From: JAHDHW01 sp965277415
Lineage (GTDB): Bacteria; Bacteroidota; Bacteroidia; Chitinophagales; Saprospiraceae
Assembly: GCA_965277415.1 (NCBI GenBank)
Contig: CBDICS010000033.1
Coordinates: 11,669-75,668, forward strand
Length of the DNA: 64,000 nucleotides
Reading direction: 5' to 3'
Shown: positions 55,512-64,000 of the stretch, in pieces
How positions within the stretch are numbered: the first letter of the stretch is position 1
Layout: every line of letters begins with the position of its first letter
The notes under the pieces: model-generated
Seen by the model: the letters and a program-made list of their open reading frames with translations, nothing else
What the model was told of the DNA's origin: nothing
Databases searched by the model: none
Made by a program: the position numbers and the translations under genes

Positions 55512-56390
55512 ATGCTTCAAAATAGTACAATGAAGTTATTACCATTTAAAATACCGCATAGCGAGGAAAATTCTTTTCGGGTTCAAATTGACGAGGTGCC
55601 TCATTTTTATGATCGATTCCATCATCACCCTGAATTACAAATCACCATGATTGAAAAGAGTTATGGTACCTTATTGATTGGAAATTCAATTACATCTTTT
55701 AAAGAAGGCGATTTATTTATAATTGGTGCAAATGCACCACATGCCTTTAAGAATCATGAATCGTTTTATAAAAACAAAAAAAACGAAGCTAGATCCACTT
55801 CTATTTTTTTTAATGAAAGTTCTCTAGGAAGTTCTTTTTTTGATCTACCGGAATTAAAAAAAGTAAAAATTATTTTAAGGCAAGCAAATCGTGGAATTGT
55901 AATTAAAGGTGCATCAAGAGCTTTTGTATTTTCTAAAATAAAATCACTCCATTTAAGTAAAGGTCTCTCTCGAATATTAGCCTTGTTAGAGATATTAGAA
56001 GAAGTTTCCAATTCAACAGAAATAGATTTCTTATCTAACATTGGCTTTTCTATCAATCCAGTATCTTTGGAAAGTAAAAAGCTGGAAGTCATTTTCCAAT
56101 ATGTTGTTGATCATTATAAGCGCACCATCAAACTAGAGGAAGTAGCAGCTATTGCGAATTTAAGTATTTCTGCTTTCTGCCGCTTTTTCAAAGCAAGAAC
56201 TCGAAAAACTTTTTCAAAGTTCGTAAACGAATTTAGAATCTCTCTTGCTTGCAAAGAATTAATTGGAGGAGATTATAGTATTTCGGAGATTTGTTATCAG
56301 GTTGGCTTTACAAATTTATCAAACTTCAATCGCCAGTTTAAAGAAATCACAGGCTATACGCCTACAAAGTATCTAAACATATATAAATAG
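55512..56390 (+). CDS. AraC family transcriptional regulator
   Basis: 292 aa (an ATG at codon 7, 55530, is an alternative start). N-terminal cupin-type sensor domain (HPELQITMIEKSYGTLLIG...GDLFIIGANAPHAF) and a C-terminal double helix-turn-helix (LEEVAAIANLSISAFCRFFKARTRKTFSKFVNEFRISLA ... ISEICYQVGFTNLSNFNRQFKEITGYTPTKY). Divergent from the second hydroxyproline operon, so it probably activates it in response to a pathway compound. Confidence 0.94.
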   Translation: MLQNSTMKLLPFKIPHSEENSFRVQIDEVPHFYDRFHHHPELQITMIEKSYGTLLIGNSITSFKEGDLFIIGANAPHAFKNHESFYKNKKNEARSTSIFFNESSLGSSFFDLPELKKVKIILRQANRGIVIKGASRAFVFSKIKSLHLSKGLSRILALLEILEEVSNSTEIDFLSNIGFSINPVSLESKKLEVIFQYVVDHYKRTIKLEEVAAIANLSISAFCRFFKARTRKTFSKFVNEFRISLACKELIGGDYSISEICYQVGFTNLSNFNRQFKEITGYTPTKYLNIYK

Positions 56391-56426
56391 GAGAATATGA
56401 TTATACAACGATACATTTTACAAACC

Positions 56427-57863
56427 TCAATATGCGACTTTTACTAATTTTAACCGGCTACGACGCTCACTTGGAATCAATAATTCATTGGATGCGATCT
56501 GAATAGCATCCCTAAACCGAAGTTGAAGCTTTTGATTAAATGTACTCAAAACACTATTTCGATTGTATTCACCATTCCCGCTAATCACATACTCACTGAC
56601 CGTGTTTTCATATTTTATTTCATCATTAAACAGCAATCGTAAAGAACTAGGTGTCTTAAGCAAAAAGAATGAGGAATAAACGGCATCATCATCTTGGGAA
56701 TATTGTCGCTTAGGAAGAATACTTTCCCAATGCGTCGTACCATTAGGGTGAATAGAAATGATCATAATATCTTCAAAATGATAGTCCACAATATACCCTC
56801 TTCCATCTACACCACCATAACCATTACTTCTTCCGGAACTCATTGCTCTTTCAAGTAATCTATTACGTTCAGCAATCATAATGATTCCACCATCTCTACG
56901 AAGCGTAACTTCTTTGACTATGGTTTCGGGAATGCCTTTATTATTCTTAATAGGTTTGCCTAGAAAATCAGAAACAAATTTATCTTCAAAAGGACTAAAA
57001 CTCAATTCATATGCATCCGTATCTCGTGGTGATATTTTCATATAGAAATATCCAATTGCTCTCCCTCTATTTTTCTCAGAATATAAGCCCCCTGCAACAA
57101 TATTTTTATTTAGGTTATCATATTCGAATAAGATATCGAAGGTCATTTTTTCTTTCATTGAAATATCAAAAAAATCAACTTTATTCTCTCCCAATTCAGT
57201 ACTAGCAGTATAAAACTTATACAAATGTTTTTCTTTGGTACTTTTACGATTGTCTTTCCCGAGAATGAAAAACATTTCACCTTCATTGGTCACTAAAGGC
57301 TGTTGATAATCCGTATGAAATGCCATACCATCCGGAGAGAAATCACTTTTCCACAACATCTTCATTTCGTTGACATCAAAGCAGATAGCTTCTACTGTTG
57401 TTTGACGTTCAATACTATACAATAGAATTTTACTTTTATCTTGAGATCGAATAACATTTACCTTTGGCAGATAGAAACGATTGCCATAATCAAAGATAGT
57501 AGTAGAATCAATTAGGTTAGCTCCAGCATCATATTTATTGGTTTTAAGAATGATATTTCCTTTCTTCTTAAACTTATAAACGATATTGAAATATTCTTTA
57601 TTAGGCACAATACCAAGCACTTCCGTTTTCTTTTTCTCAAACTCTATTTTTTTTGTCCAGCTCTGGTGCAAGTCTTCATTAAATGCTTGTATTTCGAAAT
57701 CATTATTTGCCTTATCTCTATAAAGCAAAAACCGATCTTTCATTTTCCCTATGACTTCATAAGCCTGATCATTACGAATAGAAAGTGCTTCGGAGACCGT
57801 AACCGTTTGAGCGAGTAGATAATTTGGAATTAGAAATGCTAGTAGTACATATAAGTTCTTCAT
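56427..57863 (-). CDS. exported protein of unknown function
   Basis: 478 aa with a signal peptide ending LLAQ (about residue 19). Beta-rich, with repeated strand patterns such as FLLYRDKANNDFEIQAFNEDL, ILLYSIERQTTVEAICFDVNEM and GGIIMIAERNRLL; it could be a beta-propeller. Family not recognised. Convergent with the AraC gene; 50 bases downstream of the next gene on the same strand. Confidence 0.8.
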   Translation of the reverse strand: MKNLYVLLAFLIPNYLLAQTVTVSEALSIRNDQAYEVIGKMKDRFLLYRDKANNDFEIQAFNEDLHQSWTKKIEFEKKKTEVLGIVPNKEYFNIVYKFKKKGNIILKTNKYDAGANLIDSTTIFDYGNRFYLPKVNVIRSQDKSKILLYSIERQTTVEAICFDVNEMKMLWKSDFSPDGMAFHTDYQQPLVTNEGEMFFILGKDNRKSTKEKHLYKFYTASTELGENKVDFFDISMKEKMTFDILFEYDNLNKNIVAGGLYSEKNRGRAIGYFYMKISPRDTDAYELSFSPFEDKFVSDFLGKPIKNNKGIPETIVKEVTLRRDGGIIMIAERNRLLERAMSSGRSNGYGGVDGRGYIVDYHFEDIMIISIHPNGTTHWESILPKRQYSQDDDAVYSSFFLLKTPSSLRLLFNDEIKYENTVSEYVISGNGEYNRNSVLSTFNQKLQLRFRDAIQIASNELLIPSERRSRLKLVKVAY

Positions 57864-57913
57864 AGTTTACTCTTTTGCGATGAATTACTAGAATAGAAAA
57901 TAAACATTTTTCG

Positions 57914-59212
57914 TCAATCTAGCAAATCAGCAATGATTTGATTTAAATCAATCCGATTTGAATCTAAGCTTACTGTCTCTGCTACGTCTAATAAAAGCTT
58001 TTTTATCGTTTTAGGATCGTCTGATTTAGTAGCTGCGCTATAAAGACTGAGCACTTGTTTATTACATAAGATCGAAATATAATGCTCTTCTTGTACCGTT
58101 CGTTCAGTCTGATTTTCAACAAATTTACTCGGTGATTCAAAGTACCAATGTATAGCCTTCAGATTGTTTTTCGTTTTAAAAGATTCCATTTTAATTTCGA
58201 ATTCAAAATTAGGTTCTCGTTCCTTTAAAACTAATTTTTCATAATCAATATACGCTTCCAATGCTGGTTTCTCTTTTTCAGATGCATTGAGTGTATCTAC
58301 AAATAAACGAGTCGGAATATTAAAAAGTTGAAGTAGATGACCATCTACAACATAGGTTATATTTTTCAAATCAACTGGTCGAACATTTTCACCAATGATG
58401 GGCACTTTAAAAAAACTTTCAATCTCATTATATACTTGAATGTATCCATTACCAACGTTTATATTACCGCTTCGAAAATTCTTTTCTTGCACTAATCTTC
58501 CATTTTTATGTATTCTGGTCGTATGGATAATTCCTTTAGAATTCCAAAAAGTAGATTCTCCATCGGGTTTATCTGCCTTAAAAATCTCCACTGACTTTTG
58601 TTTACCATTCGCATACCATTTGCTTGTCTTTCCTTCTTTAAGTCCCATTTTATAATGGCTTTCAAGTTTGAGTTGTCCACTTTTAAACCAATTTTTTACT
58701 ACGCCGTCTGTTTCTCCATTTTTATAAAAAGCTTCCTGATCTATACGTCCATTTGCATACCACCACAGATGTTTACCGTCTTCTTTACCCATGATGAAAT
58801 TGCCCTCAGATTTCTTTTTCCCCATTTTATGCCATTCTGTACAAATCCCATTCGGCTCACCTCTAACATAAGAAAGTTCAACTTTTTTCCGCCCAGTTGC
58901 ATACCACTGGGTTTCTTTTCCATGTTGCTTCCCCTGATCATATTCTGATTCGTATATCTTTGTCCCATTTGAAGACCACTCTTTAATTGTTCCTTGAAAC
59001 TTTCCTTCCTTAATTGGAACAGACATCTTCTTTTTTCCATTTGGATGTTCTTCTACTGCTGTTCCTGAAAATGGTCCAATCGTATTTCTTTGATAAAAAA
59101 GGCCATTAATTTGATCTAATTGAAATATGCTAATCTTATTTTTTTGAGCAAATGTCAGTGTAGATAATATGGTCAAACTAAATACTAAAATCCATCTATT
59201 CATTGGAGTCAA
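57914..59212 (-). CDS. exported MORN/YwqK-like repeat protein
   Basis: 432 aa. Signal peptide ends TFAQ (about residue 23; an alternative start is Met4). Residues about 45-250 contain nine 20-odd-residue repeats of the form W(Y/S)xNGxKKxExxYxxGKxxGxxxxW, as in MORN/YwqK (toxin_YwqK-like) proteins. The C-terminal 180 residues are a separate, unrecognised domain. Function unknown. Confidence 0.82.
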   Translation of the reverse strand: MTPMNRWILVFSLTILSTLTFAQKNKISIFQLDQINGLFYQRNTIGPFSGTAVEEHPNGKKKMSVPIKEGKFQGTIKEWSSNGTKIYESEYDQGKQHGKETQWYATGRKKVELSYVRGEPNGICTEWHKMGKKKSEGNFIMGKEDGKHLWWYANGRIDQEAFYKNGETDGVVKNWFKSGQLKLESHYKMGLKEGKTSKWYANGKQKSVEIFKADKPDGESTFWNSKGIIHTTRIHKNGRLVQEKNFRSGNINVGNGYIQVYNEIESFFKVPIIGENVRPVDLKNITYVVDGHLLQLFNIPTRLFVDTLNASEKEKPALEAYIDYEKLVLKEREPNFEFEIKMESFKTKNNLKAIHWYFESPSKFVENQTERTVQEEHYISILCNKQVLSLYSAATKSDDPKTIKKLLLDVAETVSLDSNRIDLNQIIADLLD

Positions 59213-59228
59213 TATGTTTTCTTTTAAT

Positions 59229-59387
59229 GAAGTTGTTCAAAAATAGCTCACTAAACTACGAAACGATATTTTGCCTCAATACTTCGTTATAAAAATCTCA
59301 CGTAACTCTGCTATGCAGCGATTTTAAAGCCTCGTCTTGAAACAAAATATCAATTTCTCGAAATAGCAGCCATCTTTGAACAACTTC
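59229..59387. repeat. 159-bp imperfect palindromic element
   Basis: Outer arms GAAGTTGTTCAAAAATAGCT and its complement AGCAGCCATCTTTGAACAACTTC-type (in pieces), inner arms CGATATTTTG / CAAAATATC; arms of about 75 bases. Its right arm matches 48197-48231. The rest of the 403-base gap before ftcD has no gene. Confidence 0.65.
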
Positions 59388-59615
59388 TATAGAATTTTTT
59401 CAAAAATAATGGCTGAGTTAAAAGCATGTTCGAGGGTTTAGGAATAATCTCTCAACAAACTCTAAATTACGGGTATGATCTCATTAGGTTACGAAGGCAT
59501 AACGAAACCAATAGGATTTTCGTATGTTTTCAGAATCCTAATCCCTAAGATTTCCCAATCTCCTCGAAATAGGCTAATTTCACCGTCTCGATTTCCTAAC
59601 CTTAGAAATTAAATC

Positions 59616-61313
59616 ATGTCGAAACAATTAATAGAATGTGTTCCCAATTTTAGTGAAGGATTGGATATGACAATCATTAAGCAAATTACTGACCAAATTG
59701 AAAGCATCGAAGGTGTAAAATTGCTTGATGTTGATCCAGGGAAAGCAACGAATAGAACAGTTGTCACATTTGTAGGAGAACCAGAAATGGTCATACAAGC
59801 CGCCTTTCTGGCAATCAAAAAAGCAAGTGAAGTAATAGATATGTCCAAACATAAAGGAGAACATCCACGTATGGGTGCTACTGATGTTTGTCCATTGATT
59901 CCAATTTCAAATATCACAATGGAAGAAGCTGTAAAATACGCTCATAAATTAGGTGAAATGGTCGGGCGTGAATTGAATATTCCGATATTTATGTATGAGT
60001 CAGCAGCGACTAAACCGGAATGGTCTAATCTAGCAACTATCCGTTCTGGAGAGTATGAAGCGCTTCCTGAGAAATTGTCAAAACCTGAATGGAAGCCAGA
60101 TTATGGTACTGCAAAATTTAATGAAAAAGCTGGCGCTACTGCTATAGGTGCAAGAGATTTTTTAATCGCCTATAATGTAAATCTAAACACGACTTCTGTC
60201 CGAAGAGCCAATGCAGTAGCATTTGATGTAAGAGAACAAGGACGAGTAAAAAGAGAAGGAAACCCTATAACGGGAAAAGTTGTTCGCGATGAAAATGGTG
60301 TCGCGGAAAGAATCCCGGGCGCATGTAAAGCAGTGAAAGGGATCGGTTGGTTCATTGATGAATATGGTGTCGCACAAATATCAATGAATCTCACTAACAT
60401 CAACATCTCACCATTACATATAGTATTTGAAGAATGCGTAAAGAGTGCACATAAACGAGGGTTAAGGGTAACTGGTTCTGAGTTAGTAGGTCTTGTCCCA
60501 CTTAGTGTTATGCTAGACGCAGGAAAGTATTTCCTAAAAAAACAGAACCGTTCTATCGGTGTATCTGAAGAAGAAATCATAAAAATAGCGATCAAATCTT
60601 TCGGTTTAGATGAATTAGGGGCTTTTGATCCTAAGAAAAAAATCATTGAATACCAATTAAAGGACCTTAATACGGCATCATTATTGGATTTGAATCTAGA
60701 GGAATTTGCAAACGAGACGGCCTCTGAAAGTCCTGCTCCGGGTGGTGGATCTATTTCTGCTTACATTGGTGCATTGGGTGTATCCTTAGCGACAATGGTC
60801 GCTAATTTATCCGCTCATAAAAGAGGCTGGGATGATCGTTGGGAAGAATTTTCTAATTGGGCCGCAAAAGGGCAAGAATTGAAAGATGCATTGCTTCACT
60901 TAGTTGATGAAGATACCAATGCCTTTAATGGAATCATGAGCGCCTTTCGGCTACCAAGTGGGAATGAGGAAGAGCAAGTCGCTAAAGAAATAGCCATTCA
61001 AGCAGCTACTAAAAACGCAATTGAAATTCCTTTTAAAGTTATGGAGCTTTCTCTTCAAAGCTTTGAGGTCATTAAATCAATGGCTCAAATTGGTAATCCT
61101 AACTCTGTCTCAGATGCAGGTGTTGGTGCATTATGTGCGAGAGCGGCAATTAGAGGCGCTTTTTTAAATGTCAAAATTAATAGTATTGATTTGAAGGATA
61201 AAGCCTTTGTTAAAATGATTATCAAAAAAGGGCAGCTCATCGTTGAACAAGGAGACATGTTAGAAAAAGAAATCATTCAAATTGTTGATAATAAAATAGA
61301 ACCTGAAAGTTAA
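59616..61313 (+). CDS. ftcD: bifunctional glutamate formimidoyltransferase / formimidoyltetrahydrofolate cyclodeaminase
   Basis: 565 aa. Formimidoyltransferase N- and C-domains to about residue 330 (IECVPNFSEG at the start, catalytic His in HKGEHPRMGATDVCPLIP), then a helical cyclodeaminase domain (ANETASESPAPGGGSISAYIGALGVSLATMVANLS) to the end. It transfers the formimino group of formiminoglutamate to tetrahydrofolate and releases ammonia, completing histidine degradation. The other hut genes are not in the window. Confidence 0.95.
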   Translation: MSKQLIECVPNFSEGLDMTIIKQITDQIESIEGVKLLDVDPGKATNRTVVTFVGEPEMVIQAAFLAIKKASEVIDMSKHKGEHPRMGATDVCPLIPISNITMEEAVKYAHKLGEMVGRELNIPIFMYESAATKPEWSNLATIRSGEYEALPEKLSKPEWKPDYGTAKFNEKAGATAIGARDFLIAYNVNLNTTSVRRANAVAFDVREQGRVKREGNPITGKVVRDENGVAERIPGACKAVKGIGWFIDEYGVAQISMNLTNINISPLHIVFEECVKSAHKRGLRVTGSELVGLVPLSVMLDAGKYFLKKQNRSIGVSEEEIIKIAIKSFGLDELGAFDPKKKIIEYQLKDLNTASLLDLNLEEFANETASESPAPGGGSISAYIGALGVSLATMVANLSAHKRGWDDRWEEFSNWAAKGQELKDALLHLVDEDTNAFNGIMSAFRLPSGNEEEQVAKEIAIQAATKNAIEIPFKVMELSLQSFEVIKSMAQIGNPNSVSDAGVGALCARAAIRGAFLNVKINSIDLKDKAFVKMIIKKGQLIVEQGDMLEKEIIQIVDNKIEPES

Positions 61314-61365
61314 GGAGCAGTAAATCAATTGCTTCTTGCTTTACAATCCACTAAAATATTACTCC

Positions 61366-62499
61366 ATGAACAAAATAAAATTATTGCTATTTTTCTTAAT
61401 CGGATCTAATATTGCAGCGATTGCGCAAGAGGATTTTACATATATTTCTGATCGGAAATTCTTTCTTCCAAATGACCTGATTGGCTATGATTTTCGACCT
61501 AATTTCATGGAGATTCCGCATGAAGTAGAGCAAGAGCTTTCTCCAGGAGAATACTCTTTTGGTATATCTAGAAGCAATTTATATGTTGATGGTGGAGATA
61601 TCAAAGGGGTTTATAGTGTCAACAATATTAATCCTACTGATTATGGTTATAAATTAGCATTAATGAATGCCCGAGACCCTACTATACAGGGGCATTTAAA
61701 GGTGATTCTCAATCGAAAAGCACAAGTTGAAGCCCTAGTATTTAAGCGATCTAATAAAGAAAAAGAGATTATTTTTTATCAAACACCCATTTCTGAAAGG
61801 CTGTTTAATCAAGAGCGAGATTATTTTACAGATAAGCATGATGTTGTTATAGAAGAGCAAGATAGTATCTGGGGAAAAAAGATTTACCCTTTTATTAGGA
61901 TTCACCATGATGATGGTGGTGTCCAAGAACGCCTTCAGATAGCAGATAGCACTCACATTGAGTTTATTGAAAAAATAACTGTTATTGAGAAAAAGAAGAA
62001 GAAAAAAAAGAAACGAAAGAAGAAGAAAAAAAATGAAGCGGAGGAAGCAGGTGAAATAGTAAGTTCTGAGGAAGGCGAAGAAGGAGTAGAGGAAGAGGCT
62101 GAGGAAGAAATAGTCGTAAAAGAAATAGAAGTAGATGATGTAATAGAAGAAGACCTCGGTGCTGTACCACCAATTGAAGTCGTTGAGGATATGGAAAAAG
62201 CGTTGGATGAAGAACAAGAAGAAGTGGTGAAAGTTAAGATTGTCAAAGAATATTTTCTATCAATTCGAACCATTTTAACCTTCGATGATGGTACGGTCGA
62301 AGACAGAGTCGAAGAGACTCCCATTAAGAAACAATTCACTTTATTCGAAACAGAAGCCAATGGGGACCCAACTGTTCAGCCATATGAATTAGAGATTTAT
62401 CCAAAAAAAGGTAAACCAATCAGAATGCTTCTAACTAAAAAGAAAACGATAAGCAGTCTTCATATTGACGGGAAAAGTTATTTAATGAGAGGCCACTAA
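61366..62499 (+). CDS. exported protein with a Lys-rich and a Glu-rich block
   Basis: 377 aa from the ATG at 61366 (MNKIKLLLFF, signal ending AIAQ); a TTG ten codons earlier is not needed. The N-terminal 200 residues look folded. Residues about 208-226 are almost all Lys/Arg, followed by about 60 residues dominated by Glu and Val, then a folded C-terminal part. The opposite-charge blocks probably form a flexible or self-interacting linker. Not recognised. Confidence 0.8.
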   Translation: MNKIKLLLFFLIGSNIAAIAQEDFTYISDRKFFLPNDLIGYDFRPNFMEIPHEVEQELSPGEYSFGISRSNLYVDGGDIKGVYSVNNINPTDYGYKLALMNARDPTIQGHLKVILNRKAQVEALVFKRSNKEKEIIFYQTPISERLFNQERDYFTDKHDVVIEEQDSIWGKKIYPFIRIHHDDGGVQERLQIADSTHIEFIEKITVIEKKKKKKKKRKKKKKNEAEEAGEIVSSEEGEEGVEEEAEEEIVVKEIEVDDVIEEDLGAVPPIEVVEDMEKALDEEQEEVVKVKIVKEYFLSIRTILTFDDGTVEDRVEETPIKKQFTLFETEANGDPTVQPYELEIYPKKGKPIRMLLTKKKTISSLHIDGKSYLMRGH

Positions 62500-62509
62500 G
62501 TAAAAAATC

Positions 62510-62545
62510 TATCTTCAGCTTGTGAATTATCACAAGCTGAAGATA
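62510..62545. terminator. bidirectional hairpin terminator
   Basis: Perfect 16-bp inverted repeat TATCTTCAGCTTGTGA / TCACAAGCTGAAGATA with loop ATTA, between two convergent stops (62499 and 62558). Confidence 0.9.
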
Positions 62546-62557
62546 ATTTAGATTCCT

Positions 62558-63448
62558 TTAAAAACTAAAGCCAATAGACGTTTGGAAAGAAAGATTGGTA
62601 TCCTTATCACTTCTTGATATATGTTCTGTTCCATTAGTTTCCGTTCTCGAAATATCATAAAAGTTATTAGTCACATCAACTAAACCATAATTAGCTGTAA
62701 AACTGAGAAACAAGCCACTGTTGATATAATAAGCAAGACCACCCGTCAGGCCAAAATCCAACACATTATAAAAACTCCCATCTTTTTCAGGGTAATCTAA
62801 ATAATATGCCCCTAATCTTTCAGGGATCGTAATGTTTCTATTATTACTCATCAATGTGATCACTTCCGTATTCGCATCTATCACCGTTTCTGCAGCAGTA
62901 TTATCAGAATAATATCTGAAATCTAATTCAAAAACCTCGTCAATCCCTGGAAAGCCCGGAATATTATCAGAGGTATAGGTGTACTCTCCTACTCCTGAAG
63001 ATCCTACTAAAAATCCAATATCAATGCCGCCATAGACTTCAAGTTTTCCGCCTATTTTATAATAAGCAGTTAATGGAATATCGATATAAGAATTGACCGT
63101 CTCCAGGAAGAATTTCCGATTACCTTCAGGAGAAAGAATACGTGTGCCTTCATTATCTGTGAAAATCTGAAAAGACGTTCCTTCATAAGCGTATTTCACC
63201 CCTTTTTGATTGAACAAAAATTCTCCTTTTACCCCTACAAGATCTGTAAATCTGTAAATTACGGAAGCTCCAACATGAAAGCCTGAGTTATATTTAAAAG
63301 ATTCCAAGTCATTGCCTGCTGCATCCACTTCTGAATCTGCCAGAAGCGTTGAAAAATTTAGTCCTACTTTAAAGCCATAAGCGAATTCTTGAGCATTCAA
63401 ACTAAGCGTGAATGTTGAAATCAAAAACACTATCCAGAATCGGTTCAT
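62558..63448 (-). CDS. outer-membrane beta-barrel (porin family) protein
   Basis: 296 aa. Signal peptide ends LNAQ (about residue 20). Strand pattern YGFKVGLNFSTLLAD ... FHVGASVIYRFTDLVGVKGEFLFNQKG ... IPLTAYYKIGGKLEVYGGIDIGFLVG and terminal FQTSIGFSF match the Bacteroidota OMP beta-brl family (PorT-like, eight strands). Function unknown. A palindromic element sits 30 bases upstream of its start. Confidence 0.87.
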   Translation of the reverse strand: MNRFWIVFLISTFTLSLNAQEFAYGFKVGLNFSTLLADSEVDAAGNDLESFKYNSGFHVGASVIYRFTDLVGVKGEFLFNQKGVKYAYEGTSFQIFTDNEGTRILSPEGNRKFFLETVNSYIDIPLTAYYKIGGKLEVYGGIDIGFLVGSSGVGEYTYTSDNIPGFPGIDEVFELDFRYYSDNTAAETVIDANTEVITLMSNNRNITIPERLGAYYLDYPEKDGSFYNVLDFGLTGGLAYYINSGLFLSFTANYGLVDVTNNFYDISRTETNGTEHISRSDKDTNLSFQTSIGFSF

Positions 63449-63477
63449 TATTTAATTTTTAAAGATTTAAGTTATTA

Positions 63478-63602
63478 GACGGAATTATATAATAAGCTAT
63501 TTTTTTAAAGACATCCCAAAATATTCAACACAATCTCCTTTTAGTCTATTGCTTATGAAATTTCAGCATGTCAAAATAGCTTATCATTAATTTTGTTCCG
63601 TC
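63478..63602. repeat. palindromic dispersed element, copy 3
   Basis: 125 bp with outer arms GACGGAA / TTCCGTC, inner arms ATAATAAGCTATTTT / AAAATAGCTTATCAT and GACAT / ATGTC. The core 63518-63551 matches 48163-48196 at most positions and 27125-27158 more weakly. Confidence 0.75.
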
Positions 63603-63741
63603 ACTTATTTTAAAATATTACTGCGTAAATATATACTTTTTAAATAGTTTTTCTTTGCAACTCTTTAGAACCGATCCAAAAGCGATGGCTATAGTCGGTT
63701 CATTCCTTCTTTCAAGTTAAAAAAATTGGATAAATTCTTAT

Positions 63742-64000
63742 TCAAAGTGTCTTCCTCAATAATATTCGGTTTTCTCCCACTGCTTGTTTTTCCTCAAAAC
63801 CAATGATATCAAAACCATTTTGAATACCAAAAATTAACATAGCTTTTAATCGGTTTCTTGTCTTAAACGTTATAGACTGATACCCATGCTGCCTTGCCCA
63901 AGCTTCTTGTTTATCTGCTAGCATCTTTGCGATACCTTTTTGACGCCATGATTCATGCACGCCTCCCATCCAGCTATAAAAATATCCTTCTCTCTCATAG
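63742..64000 (-). CDS. GNAT family N-acetyltransferase, truncated by the window edge
   Basis: The frame stays open to the window end, giving YEREGYFYSWMGGVHESWRQKGIAKML, the classic GNAT acetyl-CoA-binding segment (motif A, RxxGxG/A as RQKGIA). The C-terminal part (RNRLKAMLIFGIQNGFDIIGFEE) is normal. The N-terminal half lies beyond base 64000; the ATG at 63969 is internal. Substrate unknown. Confidence 0.85.
   Translation of the reverse strand, partial: YEREGYFYSWMGGVHESWRQKGIAKMLADKQEAWARQHGYQSITFKTRNRLKAMLIFGIQNGFDIIGFEEKQAVGENRILLRKTL

Noticed and set aside
60170..60646. 158-codon minus-strand frame within ftcD
   Set aside because: Antisense to a highly conserved enzyme domain; no homology pattern.
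61735..62217. 160-codon minus-strand frame rich in Phe and Leu
   Set aside because: It is the complement of the Lys/Glu-rich blocks of the plus-strand gene.

Overview
The window looks like a chromosome segment of a low-GC, free-living Bacteroidota bacterium, probably Saprospiria or a related marine lineage. The support is in the sequence. Several promoters match the Bacteroidota form (TTG, about 19-20 bases, TAnnTTTG). Two secreted proteins end in type IX secretion (T9SS) sorting domains. There are many lipoproteins with short lipoboxes, DUF3857/transglutaminase paralogs, a heptaprenylglyceryl-phosphate-synthase family gene, and a mutL-rhomboid-rhomboid-endonuclease block of the kind known from this phylum. 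The placement below phylum is inference. No rRNA, CRISPR array, prophage or intact insertion sequence was seen.

Layout. 1-6.0 kb: dienelactone-hydrolase-like lipoprotein, an aldehyde dehydrogenase, two unknown envelope proteins and an apolipoprotein N-acyltransferase. 6.3-14.3 kb (mostly minus): glutaminyl-cyclase-like M28 peptidase, cysS, membrane-anchored EEP phosphatase, two rhomboids, mutL, small membrane protein. 14.8-31.6 kb: purF-like, pterin dehydratase, M42 peptidase, msrA, flippase, a 54-aa membrane ORF, rsgA, GGGP-synthase family, two DUF3857 proteins (one lacking the catalytic Cys), small beta-barrel, recO, PBP1A. 31.6-34.6 kb: an accessory island with gene fragments, a short double-glycine (RiPP-like) precursor with its own promoter, a divergent 500-aa helical-repeat protein and a hairpin-rich non-coding stretch. 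34.6-41.1 kb: two translationally coupled T9SS cargo genes (a 1659-aa subtilase/beta-helix protein and a WD40-like protein). 41.1-48 kb: AsmA-like protein, tRNA-Val, Xaa-Pro aminopeptidase and the first half of a hydroxyproline pathway. 48.3-51.7 kb: ECF sigma factor, membrane/beta-barrel protein, PepSY-like lipoprotein. 51.8-56.4 kb: second half of the hydroxyproline pathway with an AraC regulator. 56.4-64 kb: two unknown exported proteins, ftcD, a charged exported protein, a porin-like beta-barrel and a truncated GNAT.

Working together. The epimerase, FAD dehydrogenase, DHDPS-like deaminase, ketoglutarate-semialdehyde dehydrogenase and OCD-family reductase form a complete route from trans-4-hydroxy-L-proline to 2-oxoglutarate. 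With the Xaa-Pro aminopeptidase alongside, this suggests use of collagen-like peptides.

The intergenic DNA carries several dispersed repeat families: modular GTGATC-linked mini-hairpins, about 120-bp palindromes placed just upstream of genes, a GGTTTACTAAACT hairpin and a 42-base leader motif. These and the RiPP-like island are the most likely sources of something undescribed.
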